A DNA stretch of 64,000 nt from Kitasatospora mediocidica KCTC 9733 (GCF_000744225.1 NZ_JQLN01000005.1:1697001-1761000), one strand, 5' to 3'; counted from the first letter of the stretch, positions 8,516 to 16,650 are shown. Notes: a model not told the origin generated them from the letters alone. Translations and numbers: made by a program.

Positions 8516-8964
8516 AGTTCGGTGTTCCTCCCCTGAGCAGGGCAGACGACCCCGACGTCCGCCCCGGATGATCATTTTCGCGTCCCCCGTGCCGCACGAA
8601 AATCGCTGCGGTTCACTTGCGACCATGGTGGGGCAGAAATACCCGGCCATGCCGCCAAACGGGTGAGAGGACCTCGAATCTGTCACATATGTTCACGCGG
8701 GCGCCATGTTAGGCACTAACTGTGAGTTAGGGAAGACTTAAGGGAGCAGGATTTTGCAAGTCCATGACATGTTCTGCCCCACAAGCACGTCACCTGCAGG
8801 AATATGACGTGCACAGCGTCAAGAGTGCCCGGCTCATGTGAAGGGCGCTCACTCGACGTACAGGTTCGTACCCTTGTCTGATAGATGCGACTGAAGGAAG
8901 GGGCCAAAGTGACTTACCCCCCCTTTGCGCAACTCCGTTGTCCGATAATCCAGGAGGAACCACT
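8516..8964. promoter_or_regulatory. Divergent intergenic region with two inverted repeats
   Basis: These 449 nt separate the divergent deacetylase and tyrosine phosphatase genes and contain no convincing ORF. They are visibly AT-richer than the genes. A perfect repeat CTAACT-GTG-AGTTAG lies at 8716-8730 and a second GTTAGG copy starts at 8708. An 8-bp inverted repeat GCACGTCA / TGACGTGC with a 12-nt spacer lies at 8785-8812. Promoters for both genes and operators for a shared regulator are the likely content; no -10/-35 pair could be fixed by eye. Confidence 0.5.
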
Positions 8965-9873
8965 GTGACTGAGCAGCCGAGCACGGCCGCCGACGAACTT
9001 TCCGCCCGAAGCCTGGGTTTGCGGGGTGCCGTGAACGCCCGTGATCTGGGGGGTTACCGGACAGCCGACGGCCGGGTGCTGCGCAACGGCGTCGCTCTGC
9101 GCAGTGACGGACTGAACCGTCTCGGTGAAGAGGACGTGGAGCTGCTCGGCGGGCTCGGACTGCGCCAGATCGTGGACCTGCGCAGCCTGGACGAGGTCCG
9201 CGAGGCCGGTCCCGACAGGGTCCCCGGACTGCCCGTCGCCGACATCGCGGCCGCCGAACTCTCCGCCCAGCCGGTCACCGTGCAGCGCACCTCCCCCGAC
9301 GGCATCACCCTGCACCACCTGCCGGTCTTCGCCGCCGACTTCGACATCTACGTCGCACTTCGGGACGCCCTCGCCGACCGCGACCCGGTCAAGCAGCACG
9401 ACCTGCTCGGCGACGGCAGGGCCGCCGAGATGATGATCGGCCTCTACCGCTGGTTCGTCACCGACCCGGTCGCCCGCGAGCGGTTCGCCACCGTGCTGCG
9501 CCTGCTGGCGGCACCCGACGGCACCCCGCTGCTCTTCCACTGCACGGCCGGCAAGGACCGCACCGGCTGGACGGCGGCGCTGCTGCTCACCGTCCTCGGC
9601 GTCGACCTGGAGACCGTCTACGAGGACTACCTGCTGACCAACGTCCGCTCGGGGGCGCTGATCGAGCAGATCGTCGAGAGCTTCGGCACCCGCGGCCTGA
9701 TGCAGAACCCCTCGCTGCTGCTCCCGCTCTTCCGCGCCGACCGCCGCTATCTTGAGGCCGCCTACGAGGAGGTCGCCGCCGGCTGGCCGACCTTCGATGC
9801 CTTCTGGCGCACCGGTCTCGGGCTCGACGACACCGTGCTGGCCGGGCTGCGCAAAAACCTGCTGGACGACTGA
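8965..9873 (+). CDS. Tyrosine-protein phosphatase (Y_phosphatase3/MptpB-like)
   Basis: The 302-residue cytosolic enzyme has a classical CX5R phosphatase loop, HCTAGKDRTG, near residue 190. The N-terminal NARDLGGYRTADGR motif is typical of the bacterial Y_phosphatase3 family, to which mycobacterial PtpB belongs. These enzymes remove phosphate from tyrosine and in some members from serine/threonine or phosphoinositides. The GTG at 8965 follows AGGAGG with 7 nt spacing, which decides the start over an upstream TTG at 8938. It is divergent from the exopolysaccharide operon. Tyrosine phosphatases often control capsule synthesis, but a link here is only positional. Confidence 0.88.
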   Translation: MTEQPSTAADELSARSLGLRGAVNARDLGGYRTADGRVLRNGVALRSDGLNRLGEEDVELLGGLGLRQIVDLRSLDEVREAGPDRVPGLPVADIAAAELSAQPVTVQRTSPDGITLHHLPVFAADFDIYVALRDALADRDPVKQHDLLGDGRAAEMMIGLYRWFVTDPVARERFATVLRLLAAPDGTPLLFHCTAGKDRTGWTAALLLTVLGVDLETVYEDYLLTNVRSGALIEQIVESFGTRGLMQNPSLLLPLFRADRRYLEAAYEEVAAGWPTFDAFWRTGLGLDDTVLAGLRKNLLDD

Positions 9874-9919
9874 CGCCAGCCGCTACAGTGGGCCCGTCAC
9901 GAGTCGTGCAACCGAGGAG

Positions 9920-9988
9920 GTGAGTCCGATTACCGCTGTATCAGGTCGGGCGCTCCGCTTTCACGACCACGCGGTCCACCAGGCATAG
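9920..9988 (+). CDS. Possible 22-residue leader peptide
   Basis: A GTG preceded directly by GAGGAG opens a short frame ending at a TAG (9986-9988). The peptide is about MSPITAVSGRALRFHDHAVH plus two residues, with three histidines and two arginines near its end. Codons 18-19 form the left arm of a hairpin and the stop codon lies in its loop, so translation would disturb the RNA fold ahead of the next gene. Whether the peptide is made is unknown; the fit of the ribosome-binding site and structure is the only evidence. Confidence 0.4.
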   Translation: MSPITAVSGRALRFHDHAVHQA

Positions 9989-10010
9989 GTGCGAGACCGC
10001 GGGAGCGCCC
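9948..10010 (+). promoter_or_regulatory. Nested hairpin in the 5' leader of the PrmC-like gene
   Basis: The outer arms GGGCGCTCC (9948-9956) and GGAGCGCCC (10002-10010) are perfect complements. They enclose a second pair, GCGGTC (9971-9976) and GACCGC (9995-10000). The structure ends 23 nt before the next start codon, overlaps the short leader ORF, and could act as an attenuator or translational switch. Confidence 0.45.
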
Positions 10011-10033
10011 AGAGGCGTTCCGAAAGGTTTCCC

Positions 10034-10819
10034 ATGTCGGTTTCCCCCGCACTTCTCCCGCTTCCCGCCCTCGTCGGCAGGCTCCGCGCCGCCGGTTGTG
10101 TCTTCGCCGAGGACGAGGCGCGGCTGCTGCTCTCCACCGCCCGCGACCCCGCCGAGCTCACCGCCATGGTGGACCGGCGGGTCGACGGCCTGCCGCTCGA
10201 ACAGGTACTCGGCTGGGCGGAGTTCTGCGGCCTGCGGATCATCGTCGAACCCGGGGTCTTCGTCCCCCGGCGGCGCACCGAGTTCCTGGTCGGCCAGGCG
10301 GCCGCACTCGCCGGGCCGGGCGCCGTCGTCGTCGACCTCTGCTGCGGTTCCGGCGCGGTCGGCGCCGCGTTGCTCGCGGTCCTGGACCGGCCCGAGCTGC
10401 ACGCCGCCGACATCGACCCCGCCGCGGTGCGCTGCGCCCGACGCAACCTCGCCGGCGGCGACCGGGTCCACGAAGGCGATCTCTACGCGCCGCTGCCCGC
10501 CGCGCTGCGCGGGCGGATCGACGTCCTGGTCGCCAACGCGCCCTATGTGCCCACCGACGAGATCGGGCTGCTCCCGCCCGAGGCCCGGCTGCACGAGCCG
10601 CTGGTCGCCCTCGACGGTGGCGCCGACGGCCTCGACGTGCAGCGCCGGGTGACCGCCCAGGCGGCCGACTGGCTGGCCCCCGGCGGCCACCTGCTGATCG
10701 AGACCAGCGAGCGCCAGGCCCCGCACACCGCGCAGGCCTTCGCCCGGCACGGCCTGCTCCCGCGCGTGGTCGGCTCGGACGAGCTGTACGCGACCGTGGT
10801 GATCGGCACCCGCCCGTAG
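10034..10819 (+). CDS. PrmC-like protein N5-glutamine methyltransferase
   Basis: The 261-residue SAM-dependent methyltransferase has a PrmC-type N-terminal helical part, with LEQVLGWAEFCGL and VFVPRRRTEFLV. The Rossmann core reads VVDLCCGSGAVGAAL, followed by HAADIDPAAVRCARRNL. The catalytic motif is NAPYVPT where true PrmC has NPPY; a PrmC-like actinobacterial subfamily carries this form. True PrmC methylates the GGQ glutamine of release factors; this paralogue's substrate is less certain. It lies behind a possible leader peptide and hairpin, and is convergent with the sigma factor gene with only 12 nt between stops. Confidence 0.75.
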   Translation: MSVSPALLPLPALVGRLRAAGCVFAEDEARLLLSTARDPAELTAMVDRRVDGLPLEQVLGWAEFCGLRIIVEPGVFVPRRRTEFLVGQAAALAGPGAVVVDLCCGSGAVGAALLAVLDRPELHAADIDPAAVRCARRNLAGGDRVHEGDLYAPLPAALRGRIDVLVANAPYVPTDEIGLLPPEARLHEPLVALDGGADGLDVQRRVTAQAADWLAPGGHLLIETSERQAPHTAQAFARHGLLPRVVGSDELYATVVIGTRP

Positions 10820-10831
10820 AGCTGGAGCGGC

Positions 10832-11752
10832 TCAGGCCTCGCTGATCAGGCCCTCGCGCAGCTGGGTGAGGGTCTTGGTGAGCAGCCGGGAGACGTGCAT
10901 CTGGGAGATGCCGATCTCCTCGCCGATCTGCGACTGGGTCAGGTTGCCGAAGAAGCGCAGCATGATGATCCGGCGCTCGCGCGGCGGCAGCTTGGCCAGC
11001 AGCGGCTTGAGCGACTCGCGGTACTCGACGCCCTCCAGGGCGAGGTCCTCGTACCCGAGCCGCTCGGCGAGCGGGCCGTCGCCGTCCTCCTCGCCGGGGC
11101 TGGAGTCGAGCGAGCTGGCGGTGTACGCGTTGCCGACGGCCAGGCCCTCGACCACGTCCTCCTCGCTGACGCCCAGGCAGACGGCCAGCTCGGCGACGGT
11201 GGGCGAGCGGTCCAGCCGCTGGGACAGCTCGTCCCCGGCCTTGGTGAGCGCCAGCCGCAGCTCCTGCAGCCGCCGCGGCACCCGGACCGACCAGCTGGTG
11301 TCCCGGAAGAAGCGCTTGATCTCGCCCACCACGGTGGGCATCGCGAAGGTCGGGAACTCCACGCCGCGCTCCGGGTCGAACCGGTCGATCGCCTTGATCA
11401 GGCCGATCGTGCCGACCTGGACGATGTCCTCCATCGGCTCGTTGCGGCTGCGGAAGCGGGCGGAGGCGTACCGCACCAGCGGCAGGTTGAGCTCGATCAG
11501 GGTGTCGCGGACGTAGGTGTGCTCGTCGCTGCCCGCGGTGAGGGTGGCGAGCCGGCGGAAGAGCGAACGGGAGAGGGTGCGGGTGTCCAGGCCGGGCCCG
11601 AGGGCCGGCTGCTGACGCGGCGCCGGGAGCGCGACGGACACGACGGGCGTGGTGGGCACGGTGGCCCCGACGGTCGAGGCGTGCTCCTGCGGAGCGTGCT
11701 CGGCGACCGCCGTGCTGCCGTGGATCTCTGCGCTGCCCAGCTCTGCGGACAT
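10832..11752 (-). CDS. sigN: SigB/SigF-family RNA polymerase sigma factor
   Basis: The 306-residue protein has a disordered N-terminus of about 70 residues. Region 2 follows (LVRYASARFRSRNEPMEDIVQVGTIGL), then region 3 (VPRRLQELRLAL) and region 4 with the helix-turn-helix TQSQIGEEIGISQMHVSRLL. It belongs to the stress/sporulation group-3 sigma factors. Its position directly after a second such gene and before tadA and upp matches what I recall for S. coelicolor sigN (SCO4034), hence the symbol; this rests on synteny. The ATG at 11752 follows GAGGGGG. No anti-sigma factor gene lies beside it. Confidence 0.8.
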   Translation of the reverse strand: MSAELGSAEIHGSTAVAEHAPQEHASTVGATVPTTPVVSVALPAPRQQPALGPGLDTRTLSRSLFRRLATLTAGSDEHTYVRDTLIELNLPLVRYASARFRSRNEPMEDIVQVGTIGLIKAIDRFDPERGVEFPTFAMPTVVGEIKRFFRDTSWSVRVPRRLQELRLALTKAGDELSQRLDRSPTVAELAVCLGVSEEDVVEGLAVGNAYTASSLDSSPGEEDGDGPLAERLGYEDLALEGVEYRESLKPLLAKLPPRERRIIMLRFFGNLTQSQIGEEIGISQMHVSRLLTKTLTQLREGLISEA

Positions 11753-11932
11753 GCACCCACCCCCTCGTGGTGTCTCCGACGGGATCCGCCGCTCGGCACA
11801 TCCCCGGTGCGCGCCGAGTTGCCGACGCCCCCCACCGCTTGAATACCGGATCACGGTCCCCGGCAAACCCGAACGTCGCAAGATGTCACGTGGCGGTAGC
11901 ACGCAGCAATGTACGCTCCGTGACCGCCGCGC

Positions 11933-12877
11933 TCACTCCTCCCAGTCGTTGCCGGTCCGTAGCCGGGTCAGGATCCGGGTGAGCAGCCGGGAGACGTGCA
12001 TCTGGGACATCCCCAGTTCGGTGCTGATCTGGGACTGCGTCAGGTTGGCGAAGAACCGCAGCATGACGATCCGCCGCTCGCGCTCGGGCAGCTGCACCAG
12101 CAGGTGCCGCACCATGTCGCGGTGCTCGACGTCGGTCAGCGCGGAGTCCTCGTAGCCCAGCCGGTCGAGCAGCGCCAGGCCGCCCTCGTGCTCCTGGGCG
12201 GCCTCCAGCGAGGCGGCGCTGTAGGCGCGGCCGGCGTCCAGGCAAGCCCGGACGTCCTCCTCGGGGATCCGCAGGTTGGCGGCGATCTCCGGCACCTTGG
12301 GGGTGCGGCCGTGCGTCACGGTCAGCTCCTCCATGGCGCCGCTGACCTGCACCCAGAGCTCCTGGAGCCGGCGCGGCACGTGCATGGTCCGGACGTTGTC
12401 GCGGAAGTAGCGCTTGATCTCGCCGAGGATGGTGGGCAGCGCGTAGGTCGGGAACTGCACGCCGCGGTGCGGGTCGAACCGGTCGATCGCGTTGATCAGG
12501 CCGATCGTGCCGACCTGGACGACGTCCTCCATGGGCTCGTTGCGGCTGCGGAACCGGGTGGCGGCGTAGCGCACCAGGGGGATGTTCACCTCGATCAGCG
12601 CCGCCCGGACCTGCTCCCGCTCCGGCGCGTCGGGCGGCAGCTCGGAGAGGCGCTCGAAGAGCACCCGGGTCAGCGTGCGGACGTCGATCGGGCGGCCCGG
12701 CAGGCCGCTCGCGGTCTCGGCGTCCTCTTCCTGCTCGACCACGGTGCCCGCGCCGGTCGTGGTCGTCGTACCGGTGGTGCCGGTCGAGCCGGTGGCCTCG
12801 GGCGTGCTGGTCGTACCGTCGCCGGTGCCACTGGTCCTGCTCATGCCGGTGTCCGGCGTACCGTCCTGGATCCGCAC
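11933..12877 (-). CDS. sigF: SigB/SigF-family sporulation sigma factor
   Basis: The 314-residue sigma factor has a Thr/Gly-rich low-complexity N-terminus (residues 20-50), then the same region 2-4 organisation as its neighbour, including ARFRSRNEPMEDVVQVGTIGL-like residues and TQSQISTELGMSQMHVSRLL. Synteny with S. coelicolor SCO4035, as I recall it, suggests SigF, the late sporulation sigma factor acting in the spore compartment. The two genes are similar across most of their length and probably arose by duplication. The GTG at 12877 has AGGAGG 11 nt upstream, rather far; an ATG at 12844 is an alternative start. Confidence 0.8.
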   Translation of the reverse strand: MRIQDGTPDTGMSRTSGTGDGTTSTPEATGSTGTTGTTTTTGAGTVVEQEEDAETASGLPGRPIDVRTLTRVLFERLSELPPDAPEREQVRAALIEVNIPLVRYAATRFRSRNEPMEDVVQVGTIGLINAIDRFDPHRGVQFPTYALPTILGEIKRYFRDNVRTMHVPRRLQELWVQVSGAMEELTVTHGRTPKVPEIAANLRIPEEDVRACLDAGRAYSAASLEAAQEHEGGLALLDRLGYEDSALTDVEHRDMVRHLLVQLPERERRIVMLRFFANLTQSQISTELGMSQMHVSRLLTRILTRLRTGNDWEE

Positions 12878-13132
12878 GGACGTGTCATCCTCCTCGGTTC
12901 ACCACCCTGTTGTGCCCGGCGAAATCGGTCATAGCATCACAAGCCGGGCGCAGTTCCTTCAAGCACCGCACCGAGGCGTGTTGGCGGCGGGGGTGGCGGG
13001 CTGACGGCCAGTCGGACGAGCCCGGCCGGGCGCGGCACGGCCCCCCGTCCCGGGCGCGGCTCCGAGGGGAGGCAGCGGTGGGGCGGGGGGCCGTTGGGTC
13101 GTGCGGGTGCGATCTACGGGCTGGTGCCCGGA

Positions 13133-13426
13133 TCAGACCTCGAAGTCGGCGACCACGAGGGTGGCGATCTCCCGCCACTGCTTGGCTACCACGACATGGG
13201 CCGGATGGGTGGCGTAGGCCTCCAGGGCGGCGGCGTCGGCGACCAGGCTGTTGAGCGCGAAGTCGTAGGCGACGTCGCGCGGGCTGATGTTCCAGCCGAT
13301 CTGCCACTCCAGCAGCTCGGGAATCTGCTGGTCGAGGCCCTCGAAGCCCTTGGCGGCGGCGAGTGCGCGCTCGTCGTCCTTGGCGATGCCTTCGTTGAGC
13401 TTGAACAGGACCAGGTGCCGGATCAC
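13133..13426 (-). CDS. Dabb (stress-responsive A/B barrel) domain protein
   Basis: A 97-residue protein beginning VIRHLVLFKLNEG and ending with the AYATHPAHVVVAKQ segment has the dimeric alpha/beta barrel pattern of the Dabb family. Members include plant stress proteins and olivetolic acid cyclase, but most bacterial copies have no known reaction. The GTG at 13426 has AGGAG at 7 nt; the in-frame extension to 13477 is not supported. It sits in the conserved block between sigF and tadA and appears monocistronic. Confidence 0.8.
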   Translation of the reverse strand: MIRHLVLFKLNEGIAKDDERALAAAKGFEGLDQQIPELLEWQIGWNISPRDVAYDFALNSLVADAAALEAYATHPAHVVVAKQWREIATLVVADFEV

Positions 13427-13540
13427 GATGGCGCTCCTAGCGGTGATGAGGGTGACGGTGCTGACGGACCCCGCCACGGTAGCCCGCGCCCGCGGCGGCG
13501 GGCCGAGCCGTCCACCCCCTGATCGCCGCTGCCCGGCCGG

Positions 13541-13705
13541 TTACTTGATCAAGCCGGTCATGAACGCGCCCACCGACTTGGCGGCGTCCGAGACGCCCAC
13601 GAAACCCGACTGGACCAACTCCGCCGCGCGTGCGGGGGAGTGGATGATCGTGTAGCCCACGAAAATCAGCAGCAGGTACATGCCGAGCTTCCTTGCCTGT
13701 GCCAT
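13541..13705 (-). CDS. Small single-pass membrane protein
   Basis: A 54-residue protein has a basic start (MAQARKLG), one hydrophobic helix (about residues 9-25, MYLLLIFVGYTIIHS) and a short amphipathic tail. No family was recognised. It occupies the place of a small conserved gene between the Dabb gene and tRNA-Ser, and its codon use fits its neighbours. The ATG at 13705 follows AGCAGGGCGG. It could be a modulator of a larger membrane complex, but nothing in the sequence says which. Confidence 0.6.
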   Translation of the reverse strand: MAQARKLGMYLLLIFVGYTIIHSPARAAELVQSGFVGVSDAAKSVGAFMTGLIK

Positions 13706-13799
13706 CGAACCGCCCTGCTTCCTCCGGCGTACGCCCTTTCGGCCCTGTCTCAGGCGCAGCTTATCCACCGGACGGCGCAACGGAGGTCTGCAACGCGTT

Positions 13800-14027
13800 C
13801 ACCTGTTGGGACGAAGGTCCCAGGGGCAGGTGCCCTTTACCCGGATGCCGGGTCCCGCCCGTGGGAGCAGGATGGATGTCGTACCGGGGATCTGGCAGGA
13901 ATCACCGGTACGTGGATCCGGAGCTTCCCCGCTGTGGGACCGGTGCCGCGGCTTCCCCCCGACGCGGCTCCGGTTGTGGGACGTCTCCGCGGGGGAGCGG
14001 CCTCTGTCCCCCCGGGGCCGCTCCCCC
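13800..14027. ncRNA. Chain of five hairpins in a gene-free stretch (candidate structured RNA)
   Basis: No convincing gene lies between 13706 and the tRNA, yet five perfect stems follow in series. H1 is CACCTG/CAGGTG around GGGAC/GTCCC (13800-13832). H2 is ACCCGG/CCGGGT with a 3-nt loop (13839-13853). H3 is GTACCGG/CCGGTAC (13881-13911). H4 is ACCGG-t-GCCGCG paired with CGCGGC-t-CCGGT (13939-13974). H5 is a 12-bp stem GGGGGAGCGGCC/GGCCGCTCCCCC (13991-14027). The fold works on either strand; H5 could be a plus-strand terminator. The bacterial SRP RNA signature (GGAAGCAGC-type loop) was looked for and not found. The identity is unknown. Confidence 0.4.
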
Positions 14028-14078
14028 CTCCGTCCATCCTCAGCTTTATCTGGACGTACGTGTCGAGCTTCCGCTCGT

Positions 14079-14116
14079 ACGAAGGGCCCCGACCGTCTCA
14101 GGTCGGGGCCCTTCGT
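14079..14116 (-). terminator. Terminator after tRNA-Ser
   Basis: A perfect 16-bp stem (ACGAAGGGCCCCGACC and its complement) with the 6-nt loop GTCTCA begins 12 nt past the tRNA 3' end on the minus strand. Confidence 0.85.
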
Positions 14117-14128
14117 CGTGCTGCTAGC

Positions 14129-14218
14129 TGGCGGTAGCGGTGGGATTCGAACCCACGGTGAAGTTGCCCCCACACACGCTTTCGAGGCGTGCTCCTTTGG
14201 CCGCTCGGACACGCTACC
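14129..14218 (-). tRNA. tRNA-Ser (anticodon CGA)
   Basis: The minus strand folds as a class II tRNA with a long variable arm. The acceptor arms are GGTAGCG and CGCTACC, the discriminator is G, and CCA is encoded. The anticodon stem CACGC/GCGTG holds the loop CTCGAAA, giving anticodon CGA for the UCG serine codon. The T arm carries GGTTCGAATCC. The long variable arm and G discriminator are serine identity features. A strong terminator follows. Confidence 0.95.
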
Positions 14219-14274
14219 GAGGGAGACTCTACCGGACGGGTCGGGCGGGGAGGAAATCCGTTGTGGGGGCGGGG

Positions 14275-14784
14275 TCAGCGGTGGGTGTCGAAGAAGGTGC
14301 GGAGCTGGGCGGCGCAGGCGTCGGCGAGGACGCCGGGGATGACCTCGGGGCGGTGGTTGAGGCGGCGGTCGCGCATCACGTCGAAGAGCGAGCCGGCGGC
14401 GCCGGCCTTGGGGTCGAGGGCGCCGTAGACGACGCGGTCGATGCGGGACAGGACGATGGCGCCGGCGCACATGGTGCAGGGTTCCAGGGTGACGACGAGG
14501 GTGCAGCCGCTCAGGCGCCACTCTCCGACGGCGGCGGCTGCCTGTCGGATGGCCTGGATCTCGGCGTGGGCGGTCGGGTCGGCGACGGCCTCTCGCTCGT
14601 TGTGGCCGCGGCCGAGGACGGTGCCGTCGGGGCCCAGGAGCAGCGCACCGACCGGGACGTCGCCGGTGGGCAGCGCCAGGGCGGCCTCGGCGATGGCGAG
14701 GCGCATGGAGGCCGTCCAGCGGTCGCGTACCGGGTCGGGGCGCACGGGGGCCGGGAGTGGGGCGAGGGCGGGGTGGGGCTGCAT
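14275..14784 (-). CDS. tadA: tRNA-specific adenosine deaminase
   Basis: The roughly 169-residue cytidine-deaminase-fold enzyme carries the zinc site HAEI together with EPCTMCAGA, the classical HAE / PCxxC set. TadA converts A34 to inosine in tRNA-Arg(ACG), which is essential for decoding CGN codons. The C-terminus (GSLFDVMRD...LNHRPEVIPGVL) is typical of TadA rather than of free-base deaminases. The ATG at 14784 was taken; an in-frame GTG at 14802 is possible. It lies beside tRNA-Ser and downstream of its usual partner gene. Confidence 0.92.
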   Translation of the reverse strand: MQPHPALAPLPAPVRPDPVRDRWTASMRLAIAEAALALPTGDVPVGALLLGPDGTVLGRGHNEREAVADPTAHAEIQAIRQAAAAVGEWRLSGCTLVVTLEPCTMCAGAIVLSRIDRVVYGALDPKAGAAGSLFDVMRDRRLNHRPEVIPGVLADACAAQLRTFFDTHR

Positions 14785-14831
14785 TCCACCAGTGTCGGCC
14801 ACCCGGAACCCGGCCCCGACCCCGCCTGCCC

Positions 14832-15404
14832 TCAGCGCACCGCCTCCAGGACCTCGGCGCAGCCCAGCGCGTCGGCGATCTCGCTGAGCGCCTCGCCGGG
14901 CTCGGCGCCCTCGCCGCTGAGGCCCAGGAGTTCGGGGCCGGAGATCCCGAACTCGCTCAGCAGCTCGGCGTCGCCGAGCGGTCCGACCGGTACCCCACCG
15001 GGGCCGGTGACCGGACCGTCGTCCTCGTCGTCCTCCTCGGAGTCGGCGTTCGACTCGGCGTCGTCGCTCTCCTCCAGTTCGGCGACGAGGTTGTCGAGGT
15101 CGTCGAACTCACTGTCGCCGGCCCGTCCGACCAGCTCCTCGGTGAGGACGACGTCCCCGTAGGAGCTGCGGGCGGCAGCCGCGGCGTCCGACACGAAGAT
15201 CCGTGGATCCTCCTCGCCGTCCACCCGGACGACGGCGAACCACGCGTCCTCCTGCTCGATGAACACCAGCACGGTGTTGTCGTCCTCTGCCGCTTCGCGT
15301 GCCAGGTCGGCAAGATCGGCAAGAGTTTCGACACTGTCCAACTCGGTCTCGCTCACATCCCACCCGTCCTCGGTGCGAGCAAGCACTGCAGCGAAGTACG
15401 CCAC
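14832..15404 (-). CDS. tRNA adenosine deaminase-associated protein
   Basis: This 190-residue protein is usually found just upstream of tadA in actinobacteria. It opens AYFAAVLARTEDGW, has a globular N-terminal part with VFIEQEDAWFAVVRVDGEEDPRIFVSD-like beta strands, then a very acidic linker (about residues 115-140) and a helical C-terminus. Its biochemical role is not established; the gene link suggests support of TadA activity or stability. The GTG at 15404 has GGGAG 8 nt upstream. The 47-nt gap to tadA supports co-transcription. Confidence 0.8.
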   Translation of the reverse strand: MAYFAAVLARTEDGWDVSETELDSVETLADLADLAREAAEDDNTVLVFIEQEDAWFAVVRVDGEEDPRIFVSDAAAAARSSYGDVVLTEELVGRAGDSEFDDLDNLVAELEESDDAESNADSEEDDEDDGPVTGPGGVPVGPLGDAELLSEFGISGPELLGLSGEGAEPGEALSEIADALGCAEVLEAVR

Positions 15405-15634
15405 CAGGGACACTCCCAAATGGTCTCGGCCGTAGGCGATCTCGGGCGAACGCGGTCTGGCCGCCCCCGCACCAGAGGCGGTCCGCTGTTCGGACCGTCC
15501 CATCGGGAATCGTGACAGAAAGCCCGGCCTTGCGGGGGGTGTTCGGCAGCGCGTCTTTGCAGGTCGTGTCGGAATCGCGGGATCGGGGCGGCGCGGCGGG
15601 CCCGGGGTGGCGCGCGGGAGTGGCGCGCGGGACG

Positions 15635-15853
15635 TCAGATCCGGAAGGTCCGCATGCGCAACGCCTCGCGCATCCGGCGTTCCTTGGTCTTCCTCGGCTG
15701 CACCCTGGCCCGCAGTTCGCGGGCCTCGGCGAGCTCGCGCAGGAACACGGCCCGCCGCCGGCGGCGTTGCGCCTCCGTCTCGGACGGTGCGGCGCGCGCC
15801 TGGCCGGTGGGCTCCTCGGGGGGTCCGTCGACCGGGCCCGGGTTCCTCTTCAT
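15635..15853 (-). CDS. Small basic conserved protein
   Basis: A 72-residue protein has a proline-rich start and a strongly basic helical C-terminus (AQRRRRRAVFLRELAEARELRARVQ, broken here by count). No domain was recognised. The arginine density suggests nucleic-acid or ribosome contact, but that is a guess. It sits between the tadA pair and upp, divergent from upp. The ATG at 15853 is the start with the best local codon pattern. Confidence 0.55.
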   Translation of the reverse strand: MKRNPGPVDGPPEEPTGQARAAPSETEAQRRRRRAVFLRELAEARELRARVQPRKTKERRMREALRMRTFRI

Positions 15854-16014
15854 ACGGTCTGACCTTCCCAGAAGTCCCGGATTGATACCACAGGAGAGTC
15901 GTGGCACCTGTGGAGACCCGAGGGACGACAGGTGTGCGGACCAGTACGGACCGGTGTGGACGAGTGCGGGCGCGGCGGTCGTACGGGTGTCCAGGCGCGG
16001 CTAGGCTCGGGACC

Positions 16015-16650
16015 ATGCGGATCCACGTCGTCGACCACCCCCTGGTGGCCCACAAGCTCTCCACGCTGCGCGATGAGCGCACCGACTCACCGACCTTCCG
16101 TCGTCTCACCGACGAGCTGGTCACCCTGCTGGCGTATGAGGCCACTCGGGACGTGCGGACCGACGAGGTCGAGATCACCACCCCGGTCGCGGTCACGCTC
16201 GGCACCCGGCTCAGCTACCCGCGCCCGCTGGTGGTGCCGATCCTGCGGGCCGGCCTCGGCATGCTGGACGGCATGACCCGGCTGCTGCCGACCGCCGAGG
16301 TCGGTTTCCTGGGCATGGTGCGCAACGAGGAGACCCTGGAGGCCTCCACGTACGCCACCCGGATGCCGGACGACCTCTCCGGCCGTCAGGTGTACGTGCT
16401 GGACCCGATGCTGGCCACCGGCGGCACGCTGGTCGCCGCGATCCGGCTGCTGATCGAGCGCGGCGCCACCGACGTGACCGCCGTGGTGCTGCTGGCGGCG
16501 CCCGAGGGCATCGAGGTGCTGGAGAAGGAACTGGCGGCGCAGCCGGTCACGGTGGTCACCGCCGCGCTGGACGAGCGCCTGAACGAGAACGGCTACATCG
16601 TGCCGGGCCTCGGCGACGCCGGGGACCGCCTCTACGGCACCGCGGGCTGA
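16015..16650 (+). CDS. upp: Uracil phosphoribosyltransferase
   Basis: The 211-residue enzyme joins uracil to PRPP to give UMP in pyrimidine salvage. The start MRIHVVDHPLVAHKLSTLRD, the RAGLGMLDGM segment and the PRPP loop DPMLATGGT (about residues 128-136) are diagnostic. The GYIVPGLGDAGDRLYGT end is the uracil-binding flap. It is full length. The gene is monocistronic with a strong bidirectional terminator 20 nt after its stop. Synteny with tadA is as in other streptomycetes. Confidence 0.96.
   Translation: MRIHVVDHPLVAHKLSTLRDERTDSPTFRRLTDELVTLLAYEATRDVRTDEVEITTPVAVTLGTRLSYPRPLVVPILRAGLGMLDGMTRLLPTAEVGFLGMVRNEETLEASTYATRMPDDLSGRQVYVLDPMLATGGTLVAAIRLLIERGATDVTAVVLLAAPEGIEVLEKELAAQPVTVVTAALDERLNENGYIVPGLGDAGDRLYGTAG

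Noticed and set aside
8680..8700. Crp-like site (TGTCACATATGTTCACG region)
   Set aside because: The half-sites do not have the spacing and symmetry of the GTGN6GNCAC motif; it is too weak to call.
13780..14130. SRP RNA (ffs) in the hairpin-rich gap next to tRNA-Ser
   Set aside because: The conserved SRP Alu/tetraloop signature of the GGAAGCAGC type is absent from both strands.
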